Source: Vigna angularis
Taxonomy: Eukaryota; Streptophyta; Magnoliopsida; Fabales; Fabaceae
NCBI RefSeq assembly: GCF_016808095.1
Contig: NC_068973.1
Span: 28,886,077 to 28,950,076 of the forward strand
Direction of reading: 5' to 3'
DNA length: 64,000 nucleotides
The notes under the pieces are model-generated. The model had not been told where the DNA came from. It did no database searches and was given only the letters and a program-made list of their open reading frames with translations. Positions 34,601-47,893 of this stretch are shown one piece after another. The first letter of the stretch is position 1, and each line of letters starts with the position of its first letter. Both the position numbers and the translations under genes were made by a program.

Positions 34601-35160
34601 GAGTTTTATCTTCTACTATTTTGTGGGACTTCTATTAAGAATGTGAATACACCAGTTTATTGCTTCTGGCTAAAAAACTTTGGGAACCTGTCTTCCAACT
34701 AGCATTAATCAAACCATATTCATGATAGTTATATTCTTTCTTTCAACAACTTTATTCTTTTGAGGAGTGTAGGCAGCTATTAATTGTCTTTGAATACCTT
34801 GGTTTCTATAAAAGTTTTCAAACTCTTTGGAAGTAAATTATCCTCTCTATCTATGTATACATAAGTAAAGAATGATTTCTCCAACCTCCTTTTCACCTGT
34901 GTTTCGAAAATTTTAAATAAAGAAAAAAAAATGATTTCTCACTTAAAAATGTATACCCAAGTTTTACGGGATAAACCATCAATAAAACTTAAGATATACC
35001 TCTTATTAATGCTTGAAGTTGGTTGAATAGGCCTATATATGTCTACATGAACCAATTGCAGCTTCTTTGATGCTCTTCAAAGGCTATTCTTTGATATTAT
35101 GTTTCAGTGTTGTTTCCCTGCCAAGCACCATGTACACAGATCCTTGGGAGTTGTGATAGG
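31640..35160 (-). pseudogene. Decayed Ty1/copia pol polyprotein, split by a TRIM insertion
   Basis: Minus-strand copia similarity without an intact frame. From the C-terminus: a DIMTKPLKLK...LRRMLDMV segment (near 31650-31740), RNase H and reverse-transcriptase remnants (32100-32900, including a YVDD-like region at about 32590), and the integrase-RT linker with FNEAIKRKKWRDVMVKEMES and NGTWELIDL (open at 32999-33463). Integrase remnants continue past the TRIM to about 35150. Many stops and frameshifts and no LTRs found, so it is old. The TRIM at 33655-34582 is inserted in it. Confidence 0.75.
33655..34582 (-). mobile_element. Tandem TRIM retroelement: three LTRs, two internal domains, one target duplication
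   Basis: LTR-like units at 33655-33852, 34070-34269 and 34485-34582 (the last internally deleted) begin TGTTGGGTCTATC and end TTCCCAACA or a variant. Between them are two internal segments of about 217 bp. On the minus strand each LTR is followed by GTGGTATCATAGCC (tRNA-Met-type primer site), and each internal segment ends in a GGGGGAGATTG-type polypurine tract. The whole is flanked by CATTC (33650-33654 and 34583-34587). There is no coding capacity. TATATAAA lies in the LTRs on the minus strand. Confidence 0.85.
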
Positions 35161-37050
35161 AGGTAGCCCTTTCGTTGTTTAGTGACTAGTGTTTTTAAGT
35201 CATCATAGCTTAAATGTCGTAACCGATTAAAGGTGTGATTTGAACTATTGAAAAAGTATGTTATTATGCTGAGAATCGTGAATGGTTAAGGATTAAGGAA
35301 TAATGTGATTGTATGTTATGATGAATTGAGCTATATGAGAAATGTGATGGAAATATTGAATGATTATGTTATAGAAATTGGAAATGAAGGGAAAACTTTC
35401 GAGAAAGGATTTCAATGTGATAAATGTATAAATTGTTTGGTGTGTACAACTATGTGCTTCCTAACGAGGAAGAATATAATATAATAAAATTAGTGTGATT
35501 CAATTTTTAGGAATGTCTTTAAAGTTATTCTTAGTCTCTTAGACTCCTATGAATGGAGTTTATATGGTGAAAAGTGCAAGAGGTTTCTATAGTTAATTTA
35601 GGAGTTATGGAATCCTTTTCAGTTAAGTTATAGTGACTTAATCCCATGGAGAGTTTTGTGAATTGGTAAATTCTAGGTCAATCTTAAGTTATCATATTAG
35701 AAAATGTGAAAAATTTGATGAAAAGTTATCTCAGTTCTCAACTTCTAGTGTTCGAGCAATTGTATTAATATGAACATTAAGTTTAGAAATGTCTTAGTCT
35801 TGTATTTGTGAATGTGTGACTATAAGATTATATGATGTGATGAAAATTGAATATTTAATTTTAAAAATATAAATTTTGATATGATTGGACTTAATAGTCT
35901 TGTGTTGTGTATTTTCTTTTCTTTCGTCGTAATGAAAGTAGAGAATATTACAAATAGATATAAAAAGAATCAATATATGTAACAAAGTCTATGAGAATAA
36001 GATATATTTTTACTTGTTTTTGGAATGAGTGTAGTTAATATGAAATATTAGTACCATAATCTCATAAATATAGCTAGATAAAAAGCTAGATAAATGTGGA
36101 ATGTAAATTTTAAATATTCTACCATTAAAGACTATATCAGGTATAATATGTCTTTATCTATGTACTAGATTTGTCTCTTTATCAACTTTATAAATACTTA
36201 AAAATGTAAATATGTCTATTTTCTCATATTATATATAACAAGCTACTGAGGTAGAAATAATTTAATATCTATAGAACTGATTATAACATGAAAAGTGAAA
36301 AGTACAATATGATTACAAAATACAAATAAAATAAAAATAACTATTATGAAAACGTAAATTGTGATAAGAATATAAAATTCAAATTTAAATAAAATTAATA
36401 TAAAAAAACTGTAAATGTAAATAATATATAACGTGAAACTATAAAACAATTTTAGTTTTAAACTCTTTTTCAAATATCTTATTAAATTCTTGTACTTAAA
36501 ATTAAACTCTTTTTCCTTTTACGTATTGTCACGTCCCTCTATTATTGGACTCATGTCCTATTTTTAATTACATGTACATGTGACGGAGCAGTAATTCAAG
36601 ACACGATTCAGAATTCCATCTTCTATCACTACCACTCCAATTCTATTCTTCTTATTCCATATCCCAATCACTCAACAGAGCACACATTTTCTTTCTCCAT
36701 CTCCATTCTCTATCACAAAAAATGCATTCCATCATTACAAATATTAAAACATAATTAATATATATATACTATTTTGTATCCATTTCGAATTACCCAACCC
36801 AAGCATAAGTGAATTATTTTTGTGATCCTAGCACTTCCTGGTGCTAGTCCGACTTCCATTAATAAGCTGGAGCGACTGGCACAAGATATTTATACAATTT
36901 TTGAAAAAGGTCACCAGATTATCATTTTGAGTTATAATTTGACGTCAAAATCTATCAGAAATTTCTATCTTGTGGGTGCAAAAACTATACTTTGTTCAAC
37001 TGTATGTCAAGGGTTAAACTATCTTCTCTTCCACGATACGCGGACGCTTT
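35161..37050. other. AT-rich intergenic DNA and 3' flank of the LAZ1-homolog gene
   Basis: No gene recognised at 35161-36600. The part right of about 36830 probably includes the 3' untranslated region of the minus-strand gene that ends at 37051. Confidence 0.45.
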
Positions 37051-39725
37051 CTATGGGAGATGTTGCCTCTTTCTGCTGGGCAAACCACTATCACTGAAAC
37101 TTCCTTCCACAAAAGCGTCGTGAACATCAGAAAATTCTGGTCTCCAAGAACTCAAGGGAACAAGGTAACTGTCATCCTTGACCTTTGTGCTTCTTCTCCG
37201 CTCCTCTTCATGGCGTTTCACATTTTCGGATATCTGATGGAAGGCTTTGGTTAACTTTGCAATACCCCTTTCTACAGGTTCTACTACATGTGAAACTGTA
37301 AATTTCATGTCATCGACAATCTGAAATAAAACAGCGTGAGTTTGACAGAGATACATGATTGGGAAATTCAAAGGTTTGAAACGTTTTAGTGTTTCGTATC
37401 TCACAATTTCACCACTTCCGAAGACCACATCACGAACATTGTGGGTAAATTTCATACGCCTCTCCATGTCATCATGTCTACCCAGATGCATTCTAGTTGA
37501 GCTTTCAGAATCTTGAACCTCAGCAGGATCAGGAGGGGTTCCCAGCGATGCATAGTCTGCCATCACTGATACATCACGGACACACCTCTCTCCTCTTTTG
37601 TAAGGTACTGCAGGAAAGACGTAAAGGTGCACAACAGCAGCAACACCCATCTGTTAACAAATAAGATAAGGAATCAAATAAAATACAATTCCCAACCAAG
37701 AACTACAAAATTGATTGAAAACTTTTTCAGGTTGATGATACTACTGGAAAATTTAGGCTAAACAGTGGCGGAAAATGGTATATGAACACCATTTGACAAA
37801 GACGAAAACTGACTTAACTTGCTTAAGCATATAACACCTGATTCAGCTTAAAATAAAAACGAGTGTATCGCAGTTCGATAGCAGAGCAGTTATTGGTCGT
37901 TTAAAATTTCAGCACAACCTAATATTTAATAGAGAAGTTGCAATGCTACACCCTAACGTTTTCCTGATTGCACACAATAACCTTGTTTTCTATAAGGTTT
38001 AGAATCATCTTCATAGGAGTACACGTAATATTTTTTTTTATACAATTTAGGGAGATTAGCGTAATACAAGGGTGTAATGTTAAAACAATAGAATTTCTGC
38101 AACTCTCTAAAAAGGGGTATCGTATCAGGTGAAATTAAAAAAAAATAAAAGATAGGAGGGAAAAATGTAATTTCATATATAAATAACAGAGTGAGTACTC
38201 CATACTACTGAAGCCCTATTGGAATAGGTCTTCATCTATATAAGTGCCTCCACAGAGCTTACAACAGTCGAAGCCTGGTGTGTAAGGATATCAGATGAAG
38301 TGAACATAACACTATTGACAACTCAATCGTACGTAGACACAGGGACATTTATCACAGGTATAACTTTTGTACCTTTACATGCATTCATATATGATACAGA
38401 TATTCAATGGTCAACCATTTTTCCTAATTGGCAGAAAAATACTCCCAATTTGATGTATCCAAACTTGTCACAGGAACCAGTTAAAACTTTTGTTTTCATA
38501 AATAGATCTTACCGGGCGATAAAAGTTAACGTGTTCTAAAGTATATGTACGATGATTGTATATATTAGCACTCCTTAATATTCAGACGATTTTTTTGGTG
38601 GTAAAATTGAGATGAATTAGTAATGACAATCAAAATTATAAAATCCAAGAATACCATACCTCTATACAGATTATATAGTCTTGTATACGCGTTGTCAGCT
38701 CTTGAGCCAAAGACCCTTGAAATGCTCCCATGAAAAAAAGAAATGCAACAGCCACACCTTGCCACCATGTCAAGAAGACGATTGACTTAAAAGTTAAAAA
38801 TTTTGTCAATGGTTTTATTGGATCCAATTTATCTTTCGTGACAGAATAGAACTGTACAAGGCAATACAAGGCCCATGTCTGACTAAAATTAAGAATGCAT
38901 GCCAAATAGGGATACCTGCAAGCACATAGTAGAATTGGGCTTCAACATGCTCATAAAATTGTGCCCCTTTACCAAAAACAAAAGGTAGGAAAAAGAAAAT
39001 ACAAATAATAAAAGCAAGAAATTTTATGTATGATAAAAATAAAACTTGTATTGTAGTTGAGAATTGAGATTATAGATTTTATGGTATGCATATCATAGGT
39101 ACAAACAACACAAGACAATATAATCTTACCCATATTTCCATTCAAATTTTCCCTCTCCATAAACCCCAAAAGACTGCAGAATCATTGCCAGCAATGCACA
39201 TATCATTTTCAGTATCATCTGGAATATAAGATTTCGTCAAGAAGAAAGAAACTGATTTTTATTTCACAGAAAGAGAAGAGTGGTGGAACAAACGCACGAT
39301 TTATCAAAATCTAACATACATATTGTACGATGCCAATTTTCACAGATTGATAGAAGTCAGTGCCAAGATACCAGTCTCTTAAAAAGCAATTTAAGGGAAA
39401 TGGATGCTCTACAACTCCATATGCATATGATTCTTTTAGAAGAGGAGTGCTGGAGTCTGTTAGGCTCATACTTTCCATAAATTGAATTGTTTTGTCCTCA
39501 CCACCTACAAGCAACCATAGACAATTTTCGTATTATTAAAGGGCATGACAAATCCAACATAATTCAGACGTTGTAAAGGCGTATGACATCTTTTAATCAA
39601 TAGAGTATAATATTCCAGCGTCACAAAGATTTAATATTTTTTTATTTTTTAATTAGACTTGAGATTAAAAAAAAAGGAGGAAAATCTTGTATAATATCTC
39701 AATCCTAAACTTCTGCATTTCTGGA

Positions 39726-39812
<87 letters not shown>

Positions 39813-40711
39813 TATATATATAGACACACACACAATAACAGCTACAACTAATGAAAATCATGTAGCTATACAATCTGTTCAGCATACCTAAGCAAGCTAT
39901 CAAATATCTCTGAAAGCAATACAATGCAAAAGCCTCATAGCAGTCCCGAATAACTTCACAGTTAAATGCTGCACTGGAATCCAATAGTGACAAAAACTGC
40001 ATCATAAAACCATCAGAACTTACTAACTTACTATTACAACAATCATGCTAAAAGGAAACCAAAAGAAAAACTTCCATGGTTGGATAACACATAGCAGGCA
40101 GATTAGTAAATTCCTGGAAAATTAAACCCAAAGCTTATCTGAAATTATATTATCACATAACACGAACAAAAACCTGAGTATTATCTACTTAAAAGAAGGA
40201 AATTCTAGCTTCAGTGTCAATTATTGAATTTAGATATCATAGAAATCACTATTAGATAATTAAAAGAAAAGGAAAAAAAATTACAAAGATGCAAATAAAT
40301 TCTTGACACTCACATAAACATTATTTTAGTCTGACTGTTTTTGACACTCACATAAATTCTTGAATCATTGAAAAATGTACAATTAGTTATTTATGTAAAC
40401 GGCAGTGAAGCAGAAAATCTAGCCAAACAACATGCACCAGTAGGTAAGTTCCAATATATCAAATGAGGTATCAACAAAAGTTTAGAAAAAATTAGAACAG
40501 TTGCAAGTGGAATAAAAAAACACAACCAACAGCGGTCTTCACTTGTATGAATTAATAAACCCAAGTAAAAGATGCTATATAAACAGAACAACACACAGTA
40601 TTTGGCATTAACTTAGCCTCCCTTACCGATTCTAAGGCATAAACAGGAACCATTAAGATGAGACCAATCAAAAACTTCTGCTCCTGAATCAAAGAAAGAA
40701 TATACATATAC

Positions 40712-40746
<35 letters not shown>

Positions 40747-41051
40747 AAGAGAGAGAAAATAATATTAAAGATAAGGAAATTGTAATGAAGAGGAGAAAAT
40801 GGTCAAGTCAGTTGAAAGGTGCAATTATAAGAAGCAGTAAGAAAAGGGGAACTAGGCATTACATAAACACGAAGTTTATTGGTGTAGGAGGAAATATAAG
40901 ATTCAAAACTAAAGGAACATAAAGAAAATACCTCAGGCTGATTATAGGCAGCTAAATGCTGAAATATCAGATATGTGGAGAGAACAAGAGCTACAAACAT
41001 AAATATACTTGAACTGAAGACGGTCCAGCCAATGGTAACAGTAGACTCCAT
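37051..41051 (-). CDS. LAZ1-homolog membrane protein (DUF300/organic solute transporter alpha-like), 8 exons, 443 aa
   Basis: Minus-strand exons: 41051-40932, 40683-40627, 39996-39888, 39504-39320, 39218-39130, 38915-38660, 37650-37405 and 37320-37051 (120, 57, 109, 185, 89, 256, 246 and 270 nt; total 1332). All are GT-AG and in phase. Recognised family blocks include YLIFQHLAAYNQPE, CYEAFALYCFQRYLIACLGG, PFPLNCFLRDWYLG, NFSQTWALYCLVQFYSVTKD, TFKSIVFLTWWQGVAVAFLF and VSHVVEPVERGIAKL. About seven membrane helices lie in residues 10-310, followed by a cytosolic tail with charged and coiled-coil-like parts. Arabidopsis LAZ1 and its homologs act at the vacuolar membrane and affect brassinosteroid signalling and cell death. 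I chose ATG 41051; an in-frame ATG lies 21 nt upstream. Length and conservation suggest a functional gene. Confidence 0.9.
39729..39822. repeat. (TA)n microsatellite in the third coding intron of the LAZ1-homolog gene
   Basis: About 94 bp of TA repeats with one GA interruption, in the 383-bp intron between exons 3 and 4, about 65 bp from the exon 3 donor. Confidence 0.95.
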
Positions 41052-42850
41052 TTCTAATTTTAGGGGCCACATGGCCCCTGACCTGCTAGTGGCCTCAACT
41101 AGTGTAAAAAGAAATCTGGAAGAACATAGAATATCAATCAAACCCATGAACTAACTTAGAATTCGTTGTAACAAATAGTCTTCCCTTGACTTGGTCAATT
41201 ATATGTTTTACATATTCCAGCCAAGACAATGTGAAGGTTTCCGTTCCACAACCCTCCAATTTTGTATAACTTTCCCTCCTTCTGTTATTCTGTATGGCTG
41301 GCAACCAGTACAATGTAAGATATAGTATACGCAAGTAAACCACCTTTATGGTACAAAAGCTATCCTTCAAATTCAGCATGCAACATGTCGAACTAACAAA
41401 GATTGCCAAATCGAGATAGGACAATTATCCTGCATTAGAAATCAAATCACTTACGAAATAATATTTATACACATATATTAAAAAAAGAAACTCCTAATTC
41501 TCTTTCAAAGCATGTACAGGTAATTCAACTATTAAGAAACACACCCATTCTGACTATGAAAGAAGGTTTAATAATGATAAATTTCAGAAATATAAAATAT
41601 CAGAAACTCAGAGTTCTCGTAAGTGCAGAAACCATAATCTGAAGTATCATTCAAGTTCTAGACATTAAGGTATCAATAAGCCCCAACCTCTAACTAAATG
41701 AATAACTACGGGCAGAACTCGGCTCGCATGCCATTTTTTTATGAAGTATAACAAACGCTGTAACAAAAACTTTAATGCGTATAACTATTTACTAAGTATA
41801 GTACTATCTGCTAACTTTAGCTGGCCACCATCACGTCAACTACCTTTAGCTAGACAACAACCTCGTACTAAAGGGTTTGGTTGATGAAAGGGGACCTAAA
41901 TAAAAGATCGGACACATAAACATCCCGCAAGAATGTTTCAGCAAAATCTTTCCATTTAAAAAAAAAATTGTTACAAATTCAGCCTTAATATTCTTAATTA
42001 TCGCCAAAATTAATATGGTTACATCAATTATCTTTATATATCCAATTTTGCAATAAGATGACACCATCATTAGAAACAAAGCAGACAGCAGAGAGATTTC
42101 AATGTATATAGACTACAATGTCCAGTACATAGGTTAACAAACACGCACACTCACTTCTCTAAGTTGTCAGTAACTTAATATCCACAGCTGCTAAGAGTAG
42201 TAGAAGACAAATACCAAAAATTAATTATTTCACTCCTCTCTGAGTTTTTAGGACTACAACCATATTTTAATTTTAATACATTTACACTCCTCTCTGAGTT
42301 TCACAGGAACACATAACTGCAGTGTAGTTTACGACCCAAGCAAGGTTAAAAAAAAAAAAAAAGATTAACACAAAACTGTTCTATAAGCAACCTTTCTTTT
42401 CACGTTTCATCGACAAAATGCATTTTAGCGAACAGAGGTATTCAGCAGAAAGCACCGATGCTCAATCCAAATAAAGAAATAAATAAAGGTCCATTCAGAA
42501 ATTGCAAAGGTGCAAGTCGCCGATTATTTTCAATGAAACGCTATATTTTGTCGTAGCAGTTAAAGATAAGAGAACATGAGTGAAAAAACAGGCCAAAACC
42601 CTAGACCTCGAGTGTATGCATTCGAGTAAAGAAAAGACGCAATATTCCGAAACGAAAATCACAGCAGCAACTATAACAAAAGAACCATAGCAATGAGTCG
42701 CAGAAAGTGCCGTGGAAAAATTTAGGAGAGTTCAAACCTACATTCAGCGTTTTCTTCTATTTTCCGGGAAAAATGAGGTGAATATTTAGCAGGCAAATAG
42801 AACGAAAGTGAAGGAGAAGCCCATGAATATAGCAGTGACGAAGAAAAGAA
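41052..42850 (-). other. 5' untranslated exons and leader intron of the LAZ1-homolog gene (inferred)
   Basis: Upstream of the start codon there is no coding sequence. A plausible donor AATGTAG|GTTTGAAC lies near 42738, preceded by C/T- and GA-rich sequence typical of a plant 5' leader. It suggests a leader exon at about 42740-42840 spliced over some 1.6 kb to just before 41051. Not supported by transcript data here. Confidence 0.4.
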
Positions 42851-43681
42851 AAACAACGGATTTTGCTTGCGTAGTTGGAAAACATAATTATGATTTTTTT
42901 TTTTTTTTAAAAGAAGAAAAGGATAAAAAAAATGAAGGAGAGATGATAAAGGGATAGGTACATTACTTTTGCCACAGTTATTATTATGTGAGTAGCTTAT
43001 TGGAACATATTTCTTATTTGGCGTTTTTGTGAGGGCTGTGATGTTAAAAAATATGACCAGTTATTGAAAATTTGATTTCCATGTCAGCATGAGTACGTGG
43101 CAAATGAAGAAGGGAGTAAATGTTTAAGGACTGTTGCACATCAAACCATGCATGAATATTACTTCCCTTTAAAACAGTTAAAAAAACTGAAATTAAAATT
43201 TTTTAACAAAATATTAGTTTGTATCTGTAATTTATTTTAAATTAATTATTGTCTATCTCAAAAATAATAGTTTTGTTACTAAAAAATCATATTAAAGTAA
43301 TGTTTTTTCACTGAAGTGTTAATAAAATTGTTCTAATAAGTGATACATTTATTATTATTTTTAATTTAGAGAAGAAAAAAAAATATTTATAACATAAAAC
43401 TAACATTATGATCATGGCTATTTAAGATGTTGTAACATAAGTTGAATTCTTATTGATGAAAAAAGTTATAATAATTTAATTTAATTGAGATAATAAGATA
43501 ACAGAAGAGCTGAGAAAAATGTTAAATATATGCACTCTTTTTTTTTCTCTTTCTTTATTTTCTGTGTATCGCATTATTTTTATCTTTCATCTGTCAGTTG
43601 TTATTATTTTTATATATTGAACTATATTTTTTTAAAATTATGAATTATAAGTATAGTCAATTGGTAACCTAAGGTCAGAAG

Positions 43682-43733
<52 letters not shown>

Positions 43734-45174
43734 TTTTCGTAATGAGGAGAATAAGAGGAAAAATATAAATATGAATCTTCTATTTTTAAGATAAAAAAAA
43801 GTACAAAATATAAAATTTTGCTGAAAATTAGCGTTAAACTCTTAAAACTTAAATTTAGTTTTTAAAATATCGATGGTTTAAGAGTTTGAAATTTGAGTTT
43901 GTTTGGCCGAGAAAATATAAAGCTTGAGTTTTTCTTATTTATCCTATTTAAAGCTTAATACATTTTAATTTAAGAAAAAATATTTTACTACTTTATAAAA
44001 AAATTCTACAATTTATTTTAATTGTACTCTATTAATAAAAGTATATATAAACTTTTTTCACAAAAAAAAAAATTGTATTCATATATAAAAAAATATTATT
44101 TTTTTTCAGCATATACAATTTACTATTAACTAATGCAATTAAATTTTGAACCTAAAATACTAAAACAAAGTAAATTTGTTTTCTTTAAACATATTTTACA
44201 ATATTATTGTACCATATAGACCGCTCAGTCAAACACATTCTCAAAAGTGATTGATCGATGAAACCACTTTACTTTCTAGAAACCTTTAGAATAATATGAA
44301 TCGATTGGTTGTTATTTCTATGGGTAACCGTTTAGTTTCTTGTATATTAAGGACACCCACACAAACTCAACATGACTAACAAGACAAAACATATTTATGA
44401 CATAGGGTCCTGATTGAGACAGTCCTAACCAAAAGCCCACTTCTAAATTTATAAATACAAAAATATGGTAAGGAAATTTATAAATACAGAGATAAGGTAA
44501 GGAGGTAGGTGCTTGTATTTATTGGACATTTAAGACTTATTTATGAAAATCGATTAGTATTTTAAATTGACTTGAGCGTTAAAGTTTCTTTGACAAGAAT
44601 CCTAGCTCGGTTTGAACTTTGGAAAAACAAATAAGAGTTAAGACATAATAAGAAGGACGATCATTGAGAAGAAATAAAATAATGTTTGACTATGTCTATA
44701 TGATACATTTGTTTATTCTAGTTATGTTACTTTTCTTTTTAATAATAATGTAGGATTATTTATTTAACTGAGTTACATTAACTTAATATTTGGATTTTAA
44801 TTTTGTGCTAAATTTCAATAATTATGTATTCTTTAATTTAATTTGATTTTAATTATTTTTTATTTAAAAATTTTAAATTATTTTAATCCTATATTCTTGT
44901 GATATTTTATTTCATTTTATATAAAATAAAATATATAAAAATATTTATGATGGGCAAAATTATTATTTAATTTATGAAGATACGTATTTGACTTAAATTA
45001 TTATCTCTAAAATATTTTTTTCCAATTATTTTAGTTTTTTTTATAGTATAATGCATATGAATTCTCTCAACATAATATAATAAAAAATATATCTAATTTA
45101 ATCCATATGTATTTTTATAAAATCTTATTATATATTTATTTTTAATTAAGATTTATAATAAAATAAGTCATGTA

Positions 45175-45229
<55 letters not shown>

Positions 45230-45289
45230 ACATTAAACCCGTTAATTGCTCCACTGATTTGAAAGGTGAGTAGTAACCACTGTCTAGAG
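42851..45289. other. AT-rich intergenic DNA with two (AT)n runs
   Basis: No gene recognised. (AT)n microsatellites lie at about 43685-43726 and 45179-45229. Confidence 0.6.
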
Positions 45290-46160
45290 AAGGTGTGGAG
45301 ATTGATCAAACTTGTCTTTGGTTCTGATGGTACGTTTGGAATGAAATCCTATGTAAGGTGATTAGGAGGGTCATCGGCGTCAAAGGAGGAGAAATTGAGG
45401 TTTGCAAAGGTGACCGCGAGTATAATGCTCGTCATAGTTAAAACAAGGATTGTTGTCCCAATGAGTTTTCATTTTCGCTTTGATTAACCTTTTGATAGGA
45501 AGTCTGGTAGTGAGGGTAGGTAAAAGTGATGGAAGTGGTTTGGGAGAAGGACGAGTGGATGGTGAAGGGTGAAAGAAGCGTGAAGGAGTTGGCAGTAGGG
45601 GTCGTGATTTGTCCTCGTGGAGCTTAGCCAAGGTTATAGCTTGAGGGAGGTCAACCGGTTGGAGTGTCACGACCTCACAGTAGATGGTAGGTTTAAGGCT
45701 AGGGAGAAAACAATTGAGATAGAAATTAAGGAAAAAATTAGTGTTAAGAAAATGTTTTAGGAATATTTTATTTTTAATTTTAAGTTTTAAATATTGTAAC
45801 GTTTCTCATTATTTTACAATAAATAATTCATAAGCATTTTAGTTTCAAACTGCTACGGTTTTTATTCTAAAAATCAACAATTGGTATTATGAGTCTCTTT
45901 TTTCTTGAGGGACCTGTGAGAGAAAAATATAAAAGCATGGAAGGAGATTCAAAATTTTTCAACAATAGCACCATCAGTCATTGATGGTGAAAATTATCAA
46001 ATTTGGGAAAGCCTACCTAGAAGCTCTAGATCTATGGGAGACAATTGAAGAGGATTATGAAATTCCTATGCTATCTGGCAATCCAACGATGGCTCAAATC
46101 AAGAATCACAAGGATGAAAAAACCAAAAAAGCTAAGGCAAAGGTGTGCCTCTTTGTTGTA

Positions 46161-46468
46161 TAGGTCACCCATCCTAGAATTACTTCAAGCTAAGCACGCT
46201 TAACTATGGAGTTCTTATGAGTCAAGCTACTGAAAAGCAAATGCATTTGGTGATATGAGTAGCCAAATCAATCCCTTTAAGCTATCCTCCAACCGTATAA
46301 TCCCATACCTATACAGTCTCCAGATCCCTCTCATTCCGGTGTATGTTCGATTCGTCCATGTACCCCTTCCACCCGAAGCTGCCAGGAGCCGCTCTTTGTC
46401 TGTGCTCCCTACACCATGTCTCTTGCACCGGCGTCACTCCCCGCCCTCGTCAGTGCCCGGATGTCACA
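46161..46468 (-). mobile_element. Cassandra TRIM LTR fragment containing a 5S rRNA-like segment
   Basis: The minus strand starts TGTGACATCCGGGCACTGAC at 46468, has Cassandra-like sequence with AAATGCATTTGCTTTTCAGT, then 5S rRNA-like sequence (46162-46225), and stops abruptly at 46161. Cassandra elements are non-coding TRIMs whose LTRs carry a 5S-derived pol III promoter. The fragment sits in the copia gag exactly between LFVV and the continuing SPTIFTQIM. No second LTR or clear target duplication is seen. Confidence 0.75.
46162..46225 (-). ncRNA. 5S rRNA-like segment of Cassandra (not a 5S gene)
   Basis: On the minus strand, GTTAAGCGTGCTT and CTAGGATGGGTGACCT match the internal control region and 3' half of plant 5S rRNA, with substitutions between them. 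The 5' third of 5S is replaced by Cassandra LTR sequence and the 3' end is truncated. It is a retroelement-borne relic and no functional 5S rRNA is expected. Confidence 0.75.
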
Positions 46469-47893
46469 GTTTCACCAACCATTTTTACTCAAATCATGTC
46501 TCTAAAGTTAGCCAAAGCCATATGGGATTATCTCAAAGAAGAATATGATGGAGATGATCGAATTAAAGGCATGAAGGTGTTGAATCTCATTAGAGACTTT
46601 GAATTGCAGAAGATGGAGGAATCTAAAACTATCAAGGAGTATTCTGAGAGGCTTCTGAACATAGCAAATAGAGTAAGATTGCTTGGTTTTGAATTTAAGG
46701 ACTCTCGTATTTTTGAAAAAAATTTGGTTACCGTACCTGAAAGATTTGAAGCTACCATAACCACATTAGAAAACACTAAGGATTTTTCCAAGATCACCTT
46801 AGCAGAGTTGCTGAGTTCCTTGCAGGCACAAGAACAATGAAGGGCTATGAGAGAAAAAGGCTTTCTTGAGGAAGCCTTTCCTGCTAAACATGAAGACAGT
46901 TGGAAAAACAAAAAAAAGGAACCAACAACCAAATAGAGAAGGTGTTGTTAGAAATGAAAACAAAGCACAAAGCTCTAAGGGAAAGTATCCTCCTTGCAAG
47001 CATTGCAACAGGATGGGTCATCCTTCATTCAAGTGTTGGAGAAAGCTTGATGCTAAATGCATCAAGTGAAATCAACTTGGGCATGAAGCTGTCATATGCA
47101 AAAACCAAAATCAGCAGCAGGAAGAAGATGCTCAAATTGCAAATGAAGAAGAGGAAAATCAACTTTTTGTTGCAACCTGTTTTTCAACCAATGCTTCAAG
47201 TGAATCTTGGCTAATTGATAGTGGTTGTACTAACCACATGACCTTTGACAAGGTACTCTTTAGAGATATGAGGCCAACTAAAGTCACCAAAGTCAGAATA
47301 GGCAATGGTGATTATATCTCAATCAAAGGAAAGGGGACAGTTGCAATTACAAGCTGTGCAGACACAAAATTTATTCCAGATGTTCTTTTCGTTCCAGAAA
47401 TTGACCAAAATTTGTTAAGTGTTGGTCAACTAATTGAAAGAGGATTTAGAGTTATTTTTGAAGACACAAATTGCTTGATTAAAGATGCAGCTGGTCAAGA
47501 TATGTTCAAGGTGAAAACGATAAGGGAAAAGCTTTGCTCTAAAACCATTGGAGGAGGAGCAAACTGTATTCTCACTCAAGGAAAATGTGACAAAAATCTG
47601 GCACAAGAAGCTAAGACATCCTCATCATATGTTGGGTGCAAAAAGTTTCTCTTATTTTGCAGCAATGGCTGCAACATTGGTTTTGATCCTTCTCAATATG
47701 GTTGTGGTTTGCCATGGAGGCAAAACAATTCTTTCATTAGGAAGGTCAATATGGTTGAGGACATGACCTACAAAGTGATGTATTTGCTGCCCTATCTAGT
47801 TATAATGCTCCTCAGCAGGTTCATGTGGAAAGGGCTATGATCTTATTATGGATGACCATGAATGAACTAGGAAACAATTTAGTATGTTATTGG

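Larger units (their letters stand above)
45981..47840 (+). pseudogene. Copia gag-protease remnant (UBN2 gag, zinc knuckles, aspartic protease)
   Basis: Plus-strand pieces in order: gag start (FGKAYLEALDLWETIEEDYE, 45990 onward); gag core after the Cassandra fragment (KLAKAIWDYLKEEYDGDDRI, with VLNLIRDFELQKMEESKTIK, to 46840); a CCHC knuckle CKHCNRMGHPSFKC (about 46995-47040); the protease site LIDSGCTNHMTFD (about 47213-47250) followed by a typical LLSVGQL segment; and a short GAG-pre-integrase piece (KIWHKKLRHPHHML, about 47595-47640). Stops and frame changes separate them. Gag is UBN2-type, as in many plant copia families. Confidence 0.8.

Noticed and set aside
46162..46225. Functional 5S rRNA gene
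   Set aside because: Only the 3' half resembles 5S, with substitutions and truncation; context is a Cassandra LTR.
46255..46548. Plus-strand frame with Pro/Ser-rich product
   Set aside because: It covers the Cassandra fragment in antisense; not a gene.
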